DNA from: Natronorubrum texcoconense | Lineage (GTDB): Archaea; Halobacteriota; Halobacteria; Halobacteriales; Natrialbaceae | Direction: 5' to 3' | Assembly (NCBI RefSeq): GCF_900100335.1 | Contig: NZ_FNFE01000003.1 | Coordinates: forward strand, 62,001 to 126,000 | DNA: 64,000 nt | Part shown: in pieces, positions 35,828 through 44,084 of the stretch | Position numbering within the stretch: position 1 is the first letter of the stretch | Layout: each line of letters opens with the position of its first letter | Notes under the pieces: generated by a model | What the model was told of the DNA's origin: nothing | Databases searched by the model: none | Seen by the model: only the letters and a program-made list of their open reading frames with translations | Translations under genes and position numbers: made by a program

Positions 35828-36994
35828 ATGAGCGACGACACCACCAACACGACACACGAGACGCCGACGCGCAGAGACACGCTGAAATACGGCGGGGCGC
35901 TCGCAACCGGTGCCGCCCTCGCGGGCTGTTCGGAGTTAGTCGGACAGGACGGAGACGAGGCGGCTGAGACGACCGGGGGCGAATCGTACTCGGTGTCGAT
36001 GGAACCGATGGGGAGCGTTGCGTTCGACCGGGTGCCCGAACGCTGGATCGCGTACGACGGCGGCTACGCCGATATGGCCGTCGCACTGGGGCAGGCAGCC
36101 GGTCTGGCGGGTATCGGTGGCGCGGATCGATACTACACCGCCGTCTACGACGAGCTCCCCGGCGTGACCGTCGACCGGGACGTCCTCGAGCAGTATCCGG
36201 AAGTCCGAACCAAAGAGGAGTTCTACGAACTCGAGAGCGACGTCCACCTGTACGATCCCCAGATGCTCGTCAACTGGTTCGATTGGGACGATGACGACGT
36301 CGAGGAAATCGCGTCGAACGTCGCGCCGTTCGTCGGGAATCTGATCTTCCGGCGCTCCGACGAGTGGCACGACTACCGCTACTACACGCTGTACGAAGCC
36401 TTCGAGAAAGTGGCCGAGGTGTTCCAACAGCAAGCGCGCTACGAGGCGTTCAGCGAACTGCACACCGAGTACATCGCGGCGATACAGGAGCGGCTCCCGC
36501 CGAGTGACGAACGGCCGACCGCGTTCCTCACGTTCGAGGGGGCCGACGAGCCGGAAGCGTTCTCGCCGTATCGACTCGACGACGGGGGAACGAGCAAGAA
36601 ACAGTGGCGCGACCTCGGCGTCCACGACGCGCTTGCGGGGACGGGCACCGAGAATCTCAGCACCACGAACCGCGGCAAACTCGATTACGAGAACCTGCTC
36701 GAGGTCGACCCCGACGTAATTCTCGTCCGCGGGCACGAGCGAAAGTCCGCTACGGAGTTCCGCAACACCGTTCTCGAGTACATGCAGAGTCATCCCGTCG
36801 GGAGCGAACTTACCGCCGTCCAGAACGGACGCGTGTATCGCGGCGGCTACCTCAATCAGGGACCAATTCACAACTTCTTCCTGACCGAGCGAGCGGCGAA
36901 GCAACTGTTTCCCGAGGAGTTCGGCGACGTGACCGGCGACGAACGGCTGTTCGACCGCCAGCGGGTTGCGGACATCATCACGGGTGATCGGTGA
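35828..36994 (+). CDS. Iron-complex ABC substrate-binding lipoprotein 2
   Basis: This 388-residue paralogue has a Tat signal (TRRDTLKYGG) and lipobox ALAGC with Cys34. It shares with its neighbours the FYELESDVHLYDPQ region, LLEVDPDVILVRG, the helix QQARYEAFSELHTEYIAAI and the end DERLFDRQRVADIITG. The start is two bases after the previous stop, so it belongs to the same transcript. Different binding-cleft residues among the three paralogues suggest different ferric ligands. A tiny gene begins directly at its stop. Confidence 0.9.
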   Translation: MSDDTTNTTHETPTRRDTLKYGGALATGAALAGCSELVGQDGDEAAETTGGESYSVSMEPMGSVAFDRVPERWIAYDGGYADMAVALGQAAGLAGIGGADRYYTAVYDELPGVTVDRDVLEQYPEVRTKEEFYELESDVHLYDPQMLVNWFDWDDDDVEEIASNVAPFVGNLIFRRSDEWHDYRYYTLYEAFEKVAEVFQQQARYEAFSELHTEYIAAIQERLPPSDERPTAFLTFEGADEPEAFSPYRLDDGGTSKKQWRDLGVHDALAGTGTENLSTTNRGKLDYENLLEVDPDVILVRGHERKSATEFRNTVLEYMQSHPVGSELTAVQNGRVYRGGYLNQGPIHNFFLTERAAKQLFPEEFGDVTGDERLFDRQRVADIITGDR

Positions 36995-37168
36995 ATGCGC
37001 GCTCGAGAGTGGGCGATTGCGGGATCCTTCCGCGTGCCAGCGGACTACGACATCCCCGACCTACCGTCGTGGCGAGTTCGTCGCAACAAGTGTGGCGGGC
37101 TGGCGTTCGCCGACGGGGACGAGGAGCCGTTCATCGCCGCCGATCGACCAGTGACAGTCAGACGATAA
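36995..37168 (+). CDS. Tiny unknown gene between binding proteins, 57 residues
   Basis: An ATG follows the stop of the previous gene with no gap. The peptide is MRAREWAIAGSFRVPADYD at the start, WRVRRNKCGGLAFADGDEEP in the middle and FIAADRPVTVRR at the end. The balanced composition and ordered look (VP-D-YDIP, a CGG turn, a basic end) are those of a real small domain rather than a shadow frame. It may be a small accessory of the uptake system. No family recognised. Confidence 0.6.
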   Translation: MRAREWAIAGSFRVPADYDIPDLPSWRVRRNKCGGLAFADGDEEPFIAADRPVTVRR

Positions 37169-37177
37169 CGACAACCC

Positions 37178-37297
37178 ATGATCGACGCCACCACCGACAC
37201 GACACCTGAAAGACGGCTCTCACGACTGCACGAAGGCGAACAACGAGTCGACCGACAGCAGGCTGGAAACAGCACCAACGGACCCACCGAACCATGA
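37178..37297 (+). CDS. Possible 39-residue leader peptide coupled to binding protein 3
   Basis: A short frame, MIDATTDTTPERRLSRLHEG then a Gln/Asn/Thr-rich end, stops in an ATGA overlap with the start of the third binding-protein gene. The overlap is the main support. The peptide is hydrophilic with no motif and could be chance. Confidence 0.3.
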   Translation: MIDATTDTTPERRLSRLHEGEQRVDRQQAGNSTNGPTEP

Positions 37298-38478
37298 GAG
37301 ACGCTACTGAGAACGCGACAGCGATACTGACACGCAGAGAGACGCTGAAGTACGGCGGAACGATACTTACGGGGAGCGTCCTGGCCGGCTGTTCGGAGCT
37401 GGTCGGACAGGAGGATACCACCGAACGGACTGACACGGGCGGATCGTACGAGGCGTGCCTCGAGCCCGTCGGCTGTCTCTCCTTCGAGGACGTCCCCGAG
37501 ACGTGGATGGCCATCACCGGACCCTGGGCCGATATGGCGATCGCACTCGGTCAGCGTGACGGATTCAAGCCCGCTGGGTGGTACGCGCCATCGTACTTCT
37601 TCGATCGCGTCGGCGTGTCGATGCCGTCGGACGTTCCGTCGCCCCTCTCGAACGGCTGGGACAAGGAACTGTTCTACGAACTCGATCCGGAGGTTATTCT
37701 CTGCGATCCGAACTACTTCCACGGGTCGGGCTTCGACGGCTCGTGGGACGAATCCGATACGCAGGAACTCGTCGACACCGTCGCACCCTTCTTCGGGAAC
37801 AACATCGTGCGGCGGCGGGAGTTTCACACCTACGAACTCCCCTCGCTGTACGAGGCGTTCGACCGACTGGCCGACCTCTTTCAGGAGCGCGAGCGCTACG
37901 AGGCGTTCGCCAGTATCCACGACGAGATGCTGGCGGAGATCGACTCGCGGCTCCCCGCCGGAAGCGAACGGCCCGAAGTCGGGCTCGTGAACTTCGGATC
38001 CGCGCCGAGCGAGGGAACGTTTGCTCCGATGACGACCGAGGGGGAAGGCGTCGAGATGAAGACCTACCGCAACCTCGAGGTGGAGAGCACCTTCACGGCC
38101 GACCAGGGTGAGCTCGACTACGAGTCGATGCTCGAGATCGATCCCGAGATTCTCATCGTTCACGGCGGGGTTCGGCTCACGGACGACGACGGCGAGTACG
38201 ACGCGTCAGCGTTCCACGAGCAGTTCGTCGCGCCGATGGAAGCCGACGCGGTAGGCAGTCAGCTCACCGCGGTTGCAGCGCGAAATATCTATCCGGGTGC
38301 ACACTTCCAGCAGGGGCCGATCGTCAACCTCTTCCAGACGGAGCTGACCGCACGACTGCTGTATCCGGACGAGTTTGGCACGTTCGATCCGGAGAACTTC
38401 CCCGACGTTCCAGCAGACGAACGGCTGTTCGACCGCCAACGGGTTGCGGACATCATCAACGGGGAGATCGACCAATGA
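37294..38478 (+). CDS. Iron-complex ABC substrate-binding lipoprotein 3
   Basis: This 394-residue paralogue has a Tat signal (TRRETLKYGG) and lipobox VLAGC with Cys33. It shares ELFYELDPEVILCDPNYF, YESMLEIDPEILIVHGG and the closing DERLFDRQRVADIINGE with its two neighbours. It is closest to binding protein 2 at the N-terminus. Its stop overlaps the start of the FAD oxidoreductase gene as ATGA, which ties ligand capture to a redox step. Confidence 0.9.
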   Translation: MRDATENATAILTRRETLKYGGTILTGSVLAGCSELVGQEDTTERTDTGGSYEACLEPVGCLSFEDVPETWMAITGPWADMAIALGQRDGFKPAGWYAPSYFFDRVGVSMPSDVPSPLSNGWDKELFYELDPEVILCDPNYFHGSGFDGSWDESDTQELVDTVAPFFGNNIVRRREFHTYELPSLYEAFDRLADLFQERERYEAFASIHDEMLAEIDSRLPAGSERPEVGLVNFGSAPSEGTFAPMTTEGEGVEMKTYRNLEVESTFTADQGELDYESMLEIDPEILIVHGGVRLTDDDGEYDASAFHEQFVAPMEADAVGSQLTAVAARNIYPGAHFQQGPIVNLFQTELTARLLYPDEFGTFDPENFPDVPADERLFDRQRVADIINGEIDQ

Positions 38479-39401
38479 GCGCGCTCGAGTCCACGGGGGC
38501 GGAGACGGCGTTCGATCACGACGTCGTCGTGGTCGGCGGCGGTCCCGCAGGCTGTGCGGCGGGCGTCTTCACGGCTCGGTCCGGCCTGGACACGGCGATC
38601 TTCGACCGCGGACGCTCCTCGATTCAGCGCTGTGCCTACCTCGAGAACTACCTCGGCTTCCCAGCGGGGATCGACATCGAGACGCTGTACGGACTGATGC
38701 ACGACCACGCCGAGACGGCGGGCTGTGAGATCGTTCCCGACCTCGTCGAGTCGCTCGAACGCGTCGAGAGCGGCGAGGGGTTCGTCGTGACTCCACAGGA
38801 GGGAGAGTCGGTCACCGCCCGGCGGGTGGTTGCGGCCACGCGCTACGACGGCGAGTACATGCGCGGTCTCGACGACGAGGCGGCGATGTTCGAGACCCAC
38901 GACCACGACGGCGAGGAACACGAGCATTTCGACAAGAGCTACGCCGAAAGCGACGGGAGGACGCCGGTCGATGACCTGTTCATCGCGTCGCCGTACGGGG
39001 ACACCGGCTATCAGGCGAGCATGGCCGCCGGACACGGCACGCGGGTCGGGATAACCCTCGTCGAAGACGTTCGACGAGAACGGGGCTTACCCGAACCCCT
39101 GGCGAATCACTACGACTGGATGCGTCGGGAGCGGGAACTCGACGACGAGTGGCGCGATCGGAGCCGATGGCGGGAGTACGTCGACACCCAACTCCCCGAC
39201 GATCACGACCTCGAGGAGGCGCGACTCGAGGAGATACGTGAACAGGAGATCGACCGCCGGCTCGCGACCTATCTCTCCGACGACGAAATCGAACGGCGGA
39301 TCGAGCACGGTCACAGGCGGCTGCTCGAGCACATCGAGGACGAGTTGATCCTCGAGGCGGCGCGCGAGATCGACGCCGAACGCGAAATGGGAGGCGAGTA
39401 G
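38475..39401 (+). CDS. Reduced FAD oxidoreductase of the thioredoxin-reductase fold
   Basis: This 308-residue protein has an FAD-binding N-terminus (VVVVGGGPAGCAAGVFTARSG) and the closing FAD motif region VDDLFIASPYGDTGYQASMA, as in thioredoxin reductase. The redox CxxC pair and the middle NADPH-binding domain are missing. In their place is a short His/Asp-rich stretch (ETHDHDGEEHEHFD). The last 110 residues form charged helices rich in Arg and Glu. Its coupling to an iron-binding protein gene suggests a role in releasing or modifying the ferric ligand, perhaps with another electron donor. That is inference. Confidence 0.75.
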   Translation: MSALESTGAETAFDHDVVVVGGGPAGCAAGVFTARSGLDTAIFDRGRSSIQRCAYLENYLGFPAGIDIETLYGLMHDHAETAGCEIVPDLVESLERVESGEGFVVTPQEGESVTARRVVAATRYDGEYMRGLDDEAAMFETHDHDGEEHEHFDKSYAESDGRTPVDDLFIASPYGDTGYQASMAAGHGTRVGITLVEDVRRERGLPEPLANHYDWMRRERELDDEWRDRSRWREYVDTQLPDDHDLEEARLEEIREQEIDRRLATYLSDDEIERRIEHGHRRLLEHIEDELILEAAREIDAEREMGGE

Positions 39402-39549
39402 CATCACGCCCACCATCGAATCGTCGGCTCTCGAAACGCCGGACGACCTCGATCCAGTCGTCCACCCGTTCTCGGCGGTGAGGAACGCTCGCGTCTATAC
39501 GTCGGGTGTCGGATGGTCGGGAGATCATCCGGAGCCGATCCAGTGACAG

Positions 39550-39963
39550 ATGACCGGTGGCCCCCAGTACCTCCTCGTGGTCTTCCTCGTCGAACGACGG
39601 GACGGCCCGCCGGTCTCGTCCGGCGCCGTCGCGGATGCGCTCGGTCGGTCGCCCGCAGCGACGACGGAGATGCTCCAACGACTCGAATCGAGAGGGCTCG
39701 TGACCTACGAGCCGTACGACGGAGCGACGCTCACCGACGAGGGACGAGCCACCGCTGCAGAGCTGTACGAGGCCTACGAGACACTCTCGCGGTTCTTTCG
39801 CGACGTGCTCGAACTCGAGGAGTACGAGCGCGAGGCGATGGAACTCGCGGGAGCGGTCAGTCCAACGGTCATCGACCGTCTCGAGTCGACGCTTCTCACC
39901 GTCGGCGATTCGTCCGGAGAGACACGGGCGTCGCTTCCGTCCGCCCTCTCGGACTCCCGGTAG
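39550..39963 (+). CDS. DtxR/SirR-family regulator with altered metal ligands
   Basis: This 137-residue protein has the N-terminal winged helix of DtxR-family iron/manganese repressors: LLVVFLVERRDGPPVSSGAV, then GRSPAATTEMLQRLESRGLV and YEPYDGATLTDEG. A dimerisation helix (about 75-120) follows. Positions that hold metal in DtxR relatives appear changed: the usual H...E helix reads YEAYETLSRFF, and the C-x-x-E-H segment reads AMELAG. No SH3 domain is present. It lies next to five DtxR-type boxes and is the obvious candidate to bind them, though it may do so without iron sensing. Confidence 0.8.
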   Translation: MTGGPQYLLVVFLVERRDGPPVSSGAVADALGRSPAATTEMLQRLESRGLVTYEPYDGATLTDEGRATAAELYEAYETLSRFFRDVLELEEYEREAMELAGAVSPTVIDRLESTLLTVGDSSGETRASLPSALSDSR

Positions 39964-40027
39964 CGGCTCGCGTGCACCGCGGTCCAACCGGTACCGTCGG
40001 TCCGAGCCAAACCACACGCTTTTTGTT

Positions 40028-40041
40028 TTAGGTCTACCTAA
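40028..40041 (+). promoter_or_regulatory. Single iron-box operator before a tiny gene
   Basis: TTAGGTCTACCTAA is a near-perfect palindrome of the same type as the four boxes at 32934-34627. A T-rich TATA-like element precedes it and the ATG at 40045 follows by three bases. Here only one box is present. Confidence 0.72.
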
Positions 40042-40044
40042 ACA

Positions 40045-40218
40045 ATGGCAATGGCAACCGGTACTCGTTCGGATGGCGACCCTGACTCCGAACCGGCTCC
40101 GAACCACGGACCCGAGATCGCAGTCTGTGAAAGCGGCCCCGACACGCTGGTGTTCATCGAATCCGGGAACACCGAGGGATGGATCTCGAGCAGCCGTATC
40201 GTGGACGTCACTCGGTGA
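40045..40218 (+). CDS. Tiny iron-box-controlled protein, 57 residues
   Basis: After a disordered N-terminal third rich in Asp, Pro and Thr, the peptide has an ordered-looking core: EIAVCESGPDTLVFIESGN then TEGWISSSRIVDV. Haloarchaeal genomes contain short proteins of this pattern (DUF7331 by my recollection), with unknown function. The iron box three bases before the start and the position between the DtxR-like gene and dpsA point to a role in iron stress. An in-frame ATG two codons later is an alternative start. Confidence 0.65.
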   Translation: MAMATGTRSDGDPDSEPAPNHGPEIAVCESGPDTLVFIESGNTEGWISSSRIVDVTR

Positions 40219-40329
40219 GTTCTGACTCCGGCGGACTTCTACGGCGAAAAATCGATACTTAAGCTGAAACGCTCGAGGCGAACCGACGGGACACCACTCG
40301 AGGCACGGCCTCCGTCCGAGGCGTCCGTG

Positions 40330-40875
40330 CTACTTCGTCGCGGACTCGAGGACCAGCGTGTCGTCTTCGAGGTAGTGTTCGATGTGGTGGGTGTGCTCCT
40401 CGATGGTTTCGAGTTGCTCACGAAGCATCTCTCCGGTCGCGTAGTCGCCGAGTCCCTCCGCGAGTTCGATGTGCTGTCGGTAGCTCTCGATGATATCGCC
40501 CATCATCTCGAGGTCGTTGGCGAGCGAGGTCCGGACGTCGTAGACGTCTTCGTCTTCGGGTTCGACCGTCGCGTTGGCCGCGAGGGTCGTCATACTGGCG
40601 TGTGGGACGCCGCCGAGCGCCTGCAGTCGTTCGGCGAGTTCGTCGGCCGCATCTTCGACGTCCTCGTAGACCTCCTGGAGGAAGACGTGGATCTCGAGGA
40701 ACTCGGCCCCTTCGACGTTCCAGTGGTGCTTGTGGAGTTGGTGGTAGAGGACGTACGCGTCGGCGAGGTCGGTGTTGAGCGCGTCGACGATCTGTGCTGC
40801 CTTTTCGGTGTCGAGCCGAAGGGCGTTCGCTTCGACGGTATCTGCGGGCTGTCGGATGGTCTTTTGCGTGTTCAT
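40330..40875 (-). CDS. dpsA: DpsA, ferritin-like DNA-protecting iron-storage protein
   Basis: This 181-residue protein forms a 12-subunit shell that oxidises and stores iron and protects DNA from peroxide damage. It is very close to Halobacterium DpsA: YHQLHKHHWNVEGAEFLEIH and EVYEDVEDAADELAERLQAL (ferroxidase ligands His, Asp and Glu at the subunit interface), LGGVPHAS, DVYDVRTSLANDLEMMGDII and the end HHIEHYLEDDTLV. I chose the ATG at 40875; a GTG one codon earlier is unlikely. It sits beside the iron-uptake locus in the opposite orientation. Confidence 0.94.
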   Translation of the reverse strand: MNTQKTIRQPADTVEANALRLDTEKAAQIVDALNTDLADAYVLYHQLHKHHWNVEGAEFLEIHVFLQEVYEDVEDAADELAERLQALGGVPHASMTTLAANATVEPEDEDVYDVRTSLANDLEMMGDIIESYRQHIELAEGLGDYATGEMLREQLETIEEHTHHIEHYLEDDTLVLESATK

Positions 40876-41065
40876 CACAGCTCATAGTCGGTTCTCTCAC
40901 CTCTTATAACTTTTCAATTTACAAATATTTTTTCGTACTGCCTAAACCATCTCTCTCACCAGTGGAACGGCAACCCAGGATGGAGAGACTGTCGTCACTC
41001 TCGAAGCGAGACGGCTACCGGCGTACGACAGACCGGCCATCGCTGCGGAGCGGGTCGAATATCGC

Positions 41066-41359
41066 CTATTCGATCCGGGGACCCGTCTCGTCGGTCCGAC
41101 CGGGAAGCTCGAGTTCGATCTCGAGTTCCGGCTCGTCCATCCCGTCGAAGTCGATCTCGAGTGCGACCGGGCCGCCGAACGCGAACGGGAGCACCCACTC
41201 GTCGTCGCCGATCGTGAGTTCCTCTTCGTCGCGGAGCTGTTCGCCGAGCGCGATCAGGAACTCGCCGGCGTCGCTCGCGTCGAGGCGGTATTCCCGTTCG
41301 AAGTTACGACCGGCGCGGATCGTCGTCCGCTCGTCGGTGTCGGATTGATCGGCTGTCAT
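41066..41359 (-). CDS. Amphi-Trp-like domain protein, 97 residues
   Basis: An acidic N-terminus leads to a small beta-rich domain: REYRLDASDAGEFLIALGEQ, WVLPFAFGGPVALEIDFDG, and ELEIELELPGR near the end. Haloarchaeal proteins of this form are annotated as amphi-Trp domain proteins, often in pairs, with unknown function. I chose the ATG at 41359, directly before the Ser/Asp/Thr-rich start. It diverges from menB. Confidence 0.7.
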   Translation of the reverse strand: MTADQSDTDERTTIRAGRNFEREYRLDASDAGEFLIALGEQLRDEEELTIGDDEWVLPFAFGGPVALEIDFDGMDEPELEIELELPGRTDETGPRIE

Positions 41360-41516
41360 CGTCCGTGCTACACGACACCGACGGATATGGCGTTCACGGT
41401 GGTTCCGTTCCCATCGCAGCGTCTCGACACCCCAAACCGTTCGTCCGCCCACGCCCTCGACCGGCCTCGAGGCACGACGCGAACCTATTTCACGCGCTGC
41501 CCACCAAACACGAGCA

Positions 41517-42410
41517 ATGGTTTCGGAACTCTTCGATGAGGAACAGTGGGAGCCGGTCGCCGACCTGAACGACGAGCTCGAGGACATCACCTATCACCGA
41601 GCGGTCGACGCCGGCACGGTCCGGATCGCCTTCGATCGACCCGCGGTGCGCAACGCCTTCCGTCCGGGAACGGTCGACGAACTGTACGACGCGCTGGACC
41701 ACGCCAAGCGCCAGACCGACGTCGGCTGTATCCTGTTGACCGGAAACGGCCCGTCGCCGAAAGACGGCGGCTGGGCCTTCTGTTCCGGCGGGGATCAGAC
41801 GATTCGCGGCGAGGACGGCTATCAGTACGAGGGCGACGAGGAACGGGCGTCGGAGCAGGGACGGCTGCACATTCTCGAGGTGCAACGCCTGATTCGACAC
41901 ATTCCGAAAGTCGTCGTCTGCGTCGTCCCCGGCTGGGCCGTCGGCGGCGGCCACTCGCTGCACGTCGTCTGTGACCTCACGCTCGCGAGCGCGGAACACG
42001 CGAAGTTCCTCCAGACCGACCCCGACGTGGCCAGCTACGACGCCGGCTTCGGCTCGGCCTACCTCGCCAAGCAGATCGGCCAGAAAAAGGCTCGAGAGGT
42101 GTTCTTCCTCGGGAAAACCTACTCAGCCGCAGAGGCCGCAGAGATGGGGATGGTCAACGAGGCGGTTCCACACGAGGAGTTAGAGGCGACGGCACTCGAG
42201 TGGGGCGAGCGCATCAATGCGAAGAGTCCGACGGCGATGCGGATGCTCAAGTACGCGTTTAACATGACCGACGACGGGATGGTTGGCCAGCAGGTGTTCG
42301 CCGGCGAGGCGACGCGACTGGGCTACATGACCGACGAGGCGAAGGAGGGCCGGGACGCGTTCGTCGAGGGCCGTGATCCCGAGTTCGACGACTACCCGTG
42401 GCACTACTGA
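41517..42410 (+). CDS. menB: 1,4-dihydroxy-2-naphthoyl-CoA synthase MenB
   Basis: This 297-residue crotonase-fold enzyme closes the naphthoquinone ring in menaquinone synthesis. The signatures are AVRNAFRPGTVDEL, CSGGDQTIRG, VVVCVVPGWAVGGGHSLHVV (oxyanion hole), QTDPDVASYDAGFGSAYLA and the C-terminal DDYPWHY. It is one transcription unit, separated from menF-menD by the iron locus and from menA by a secreted iron/heme operon. It has the length and C-terminus normal for the family. Confidence 0.95.
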   Translation: MVSELFDEEQWEPVADLNDELEDITYHRAVDAGTVRIAFDRPAVRNAFRPGTVDELYDALDHAKRQTDVGCILLTGNGPSPKDGGWAFCSGGDQTIRGEDGYQYEGDEERASEQGRLHILEVQRLIRHIPKVVVCVVPGWAVGGGHSLHVVCDLTLASAEHAKFLQTDPDVASYDAGFGSAYLAKQIGQKKAREVFFLGKTYSAAEAAEMGMVNEAVPHEELEATALEWGERINAKSPTAMRMLKYAFNMTDDGMVGQQVFAGEATRLGYMTDEAKEGRDAFVEGRDPEFDDYPWHY

Positions 42411-42792
42411 GCGTAGCGATTTGATCGGTCACCGTCGCGTTCGGTTGTGAACATTCTGGGTCAGTTTTTGTAGCGAGTGTCTGTCCCCTCTTGAGGGACG
42501 TCTCCTCGAGCGTACTGCTCATGCTGGCGACAGTGAGTACCACGCCCTCCCCAACCGACTCACTCGCGTTGCTCGTTCATCCCTCGCGCAGTATCGTCAT
42601 CCGACCTCGCCGTCGCTCGGTCGGAACGACAGCGCGCGCCACCGCAGAGTGTTTGACCGATCCAGGCAACTTCCTTCTCCAGTACTGCCCGCCGTTGCAT
42701 TCGAGCACGCCCGCTCTATACCTTCGGCACGATCGCGGTAGCATCGTCAGGAAGAGTAACGCTTTGGGTCTTCCAGCACCGACACGCAGCCA
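42411..42792. other. Spacer after menB containing repeat copy B
   Basis: About 380 bases separate menB from the peroxidase operon. The middle third is copy B of the dispersed repeat. The last 70 bases (42720-42792) should hold the operon promoter. I see no gene in it. Confidence 0.5.
42511..42642 (-). repeat. Dispersed intergenic repeat, copy B (after menB)
   Basis: Read on the minus strand this segment starts TGGCGCGCGCTGTCG, has a short variable middle, then GACGATACTGCGCGAGGG, TGAACGAGCAACGCGAGTGA, GTTGGGGAGGGCGTGG and TCGCCAGCATGAGCAG. By eye it is about 75-80 percent like copy A over the 95-base core. The variable middle is shorter than in copy A. Confidence 0.72.
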
Positions 42793-44055
42793 GTGACACT
42801 CCCCGATCGGTCCGCGCTATCCCGTCGGGACTACCTCCGGTCGCTGGTCGCCGTCGGCGGCGCGAGCGCGCTCGCCGCCTGTACCTCCGAGGGCGACGAT
42901 GTCGAAATTCCCTCGGGAACGGACGACCCGGACTCGCTCCCCGAGCGCCAGCACGCCTGGAACGACGCCCTCACGCGGGACGACGACGGCAACGTCCGGC
43001 CGCCGGAACACCACGTCCTGGTCGCGCTCTCGCTGGTCGACGACCCGACCGACGAGGCTCGAGAGCGGGTCGAAGCCGCCCTGCAGGAACTCGAGCGCGC
43101 TTACGAGTGGAGCAACGAGGGGCTGCTCTTTACGCTGGGCTACACGCCGGCGTACTTCGACCGGTTCGACGGCTCGTTACCCGACGAAGTCGACCTCCCG
43201 GAGCCGAGGGCGGTCATCGGCCATGTCGACGCGTTCGACGAGTTCGACGCCCTCCTCCACCTCGCGAGCGATCACTCGCAGGTCGTCCTCGAGGCCGAAG
43301 AGGGACTGTTCGGCGAGGCTGACGAGTTCAACGGCCAAGAGATCGAAACCGATTTAATGGACGTCTTCGAGCGCGTCGACGACCACCGCCGAACCGGCTT
43401 CGTCGGCCCGGGACTCCCCGCGGAGCATACCGACATCTCGGGCGTTCCCGACTCCGTGCCGGAGGACGCCCCGTTCTTCATGGGCTTTCGGTCCGGCTTC
43501 GCGGAGAGCCAGGCCACCGAGGACCGGGTGACGATCGAGGACGGCCCGTTCGCTGGTGCGACGACCCAACACGTCGAATCGATGACCATCCAGCTCCGGA
43601 CCTGGCTCGAGCAGGACAGCCACTACCAGCGGGTCGCGAAGATGTTTAGCCCGGAGCACGCCGACGAGGACCTGACCGGCGACATCGGCGAGGCGCTTGG
43701 TGGCTCGAGCGGGCTGACCGACGAACGGATCGAGGCGACCGAGTCCGACGCTCGCGGCGGCGTCGTCGGCCACGCCCAGAAGGCCGCTCGAGCGAGGGAG
43801 GACGGCGATCCGCTCTTGCTCCGCCGGGACTTCAACACCGTCGACGGCGACACGCCGGGACTCCACTTCCTCTCGCTGCAGGCCGGCATCGAGGAGTTCG
43901 TCCGCGTCCGCGAGGCGATGGAGGGCGACGACCTCGACGCACCAAACGCGAACAACGGGATTCGGAGCTACATCTTTCCGAATCAGCGCGGCAACTACCT
44001 GGTCCCACCCCGGTCGCTGCGAGCGCTTCCGGCGGCGGCGCCCGATGAAGCGTGA
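42793..44055 (+). CDS. Tat-exported Dyp-type heme peroxidase-like lipoprotein
   Basis: This 420-residue protein has a Tat signal (SRRDYLRSLVAVGG) and lipobox ALAAC with Cys30. The body resembles dye-decolorising peroxidases/EfeB: two ferredoxin-like lobes and a heme-proximal region GGVVGHAQKAARAREDGDPL followed by LLRRDFNTVDGDTPGLHFLS. The classic distal GxxDG motif is not evident, so catalysis is uncertain; such proteins are annotated DUF7405. In bacteria EfeB works with EfeO in iron uptake or heme handling. The next gene encodes an iron-binding P19-like lipoprotein, which supports that role. The start is GTG at 42793. The stop overlaps no gene but is 29 bases from the next start. Confidence 0.78.
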   Translation: MTLPDRSALSRRDYLRSLVAVGGASALAACTSEGDDVEIPSGTDDPDSLPERQHAWNDALTRDDDGNVRPPEHHVLVALSLVDDPTDEARERVEAALQELERAYEWSNEGLLFTLGYTPAYFDRFDGSLPDEVDLPEPRAVIGHVDAFDEFDALLHLASDHSQVVLEAEEGLFGEADEFNGQEIETDLMDVFERVDDHRRTGFVGPGLPAEHTDISGVPDSVPEDAPFFMGFRSGFAESQATEDRVTIEDGPFAGATTQHVESMTIQLRTWLEQDSHYQRVAKMFSPEHADEDLTGDIGEALGGSSGLTDERIEATESDARGGVVGHAQKAARAREDGDPLLLRRDFNTVDGDTPGLHFLSLQAGIEEFVRVREAMEGDDLDAPNANNGIRSYIFPNQRGNYLVPPRSLRALPAAAPDEA

Positions 44056-44084
44056 CGATCGGACAGCGAAACCACGAATACACA

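Noticed and set aside
39402-39546. Open stretch between the FAD oxidoreductase and the DtxR-like gene that reads as plausible protein
   Set aside because: No ATG, GTG or TTG start in frame after the previous stop; probably spacer.
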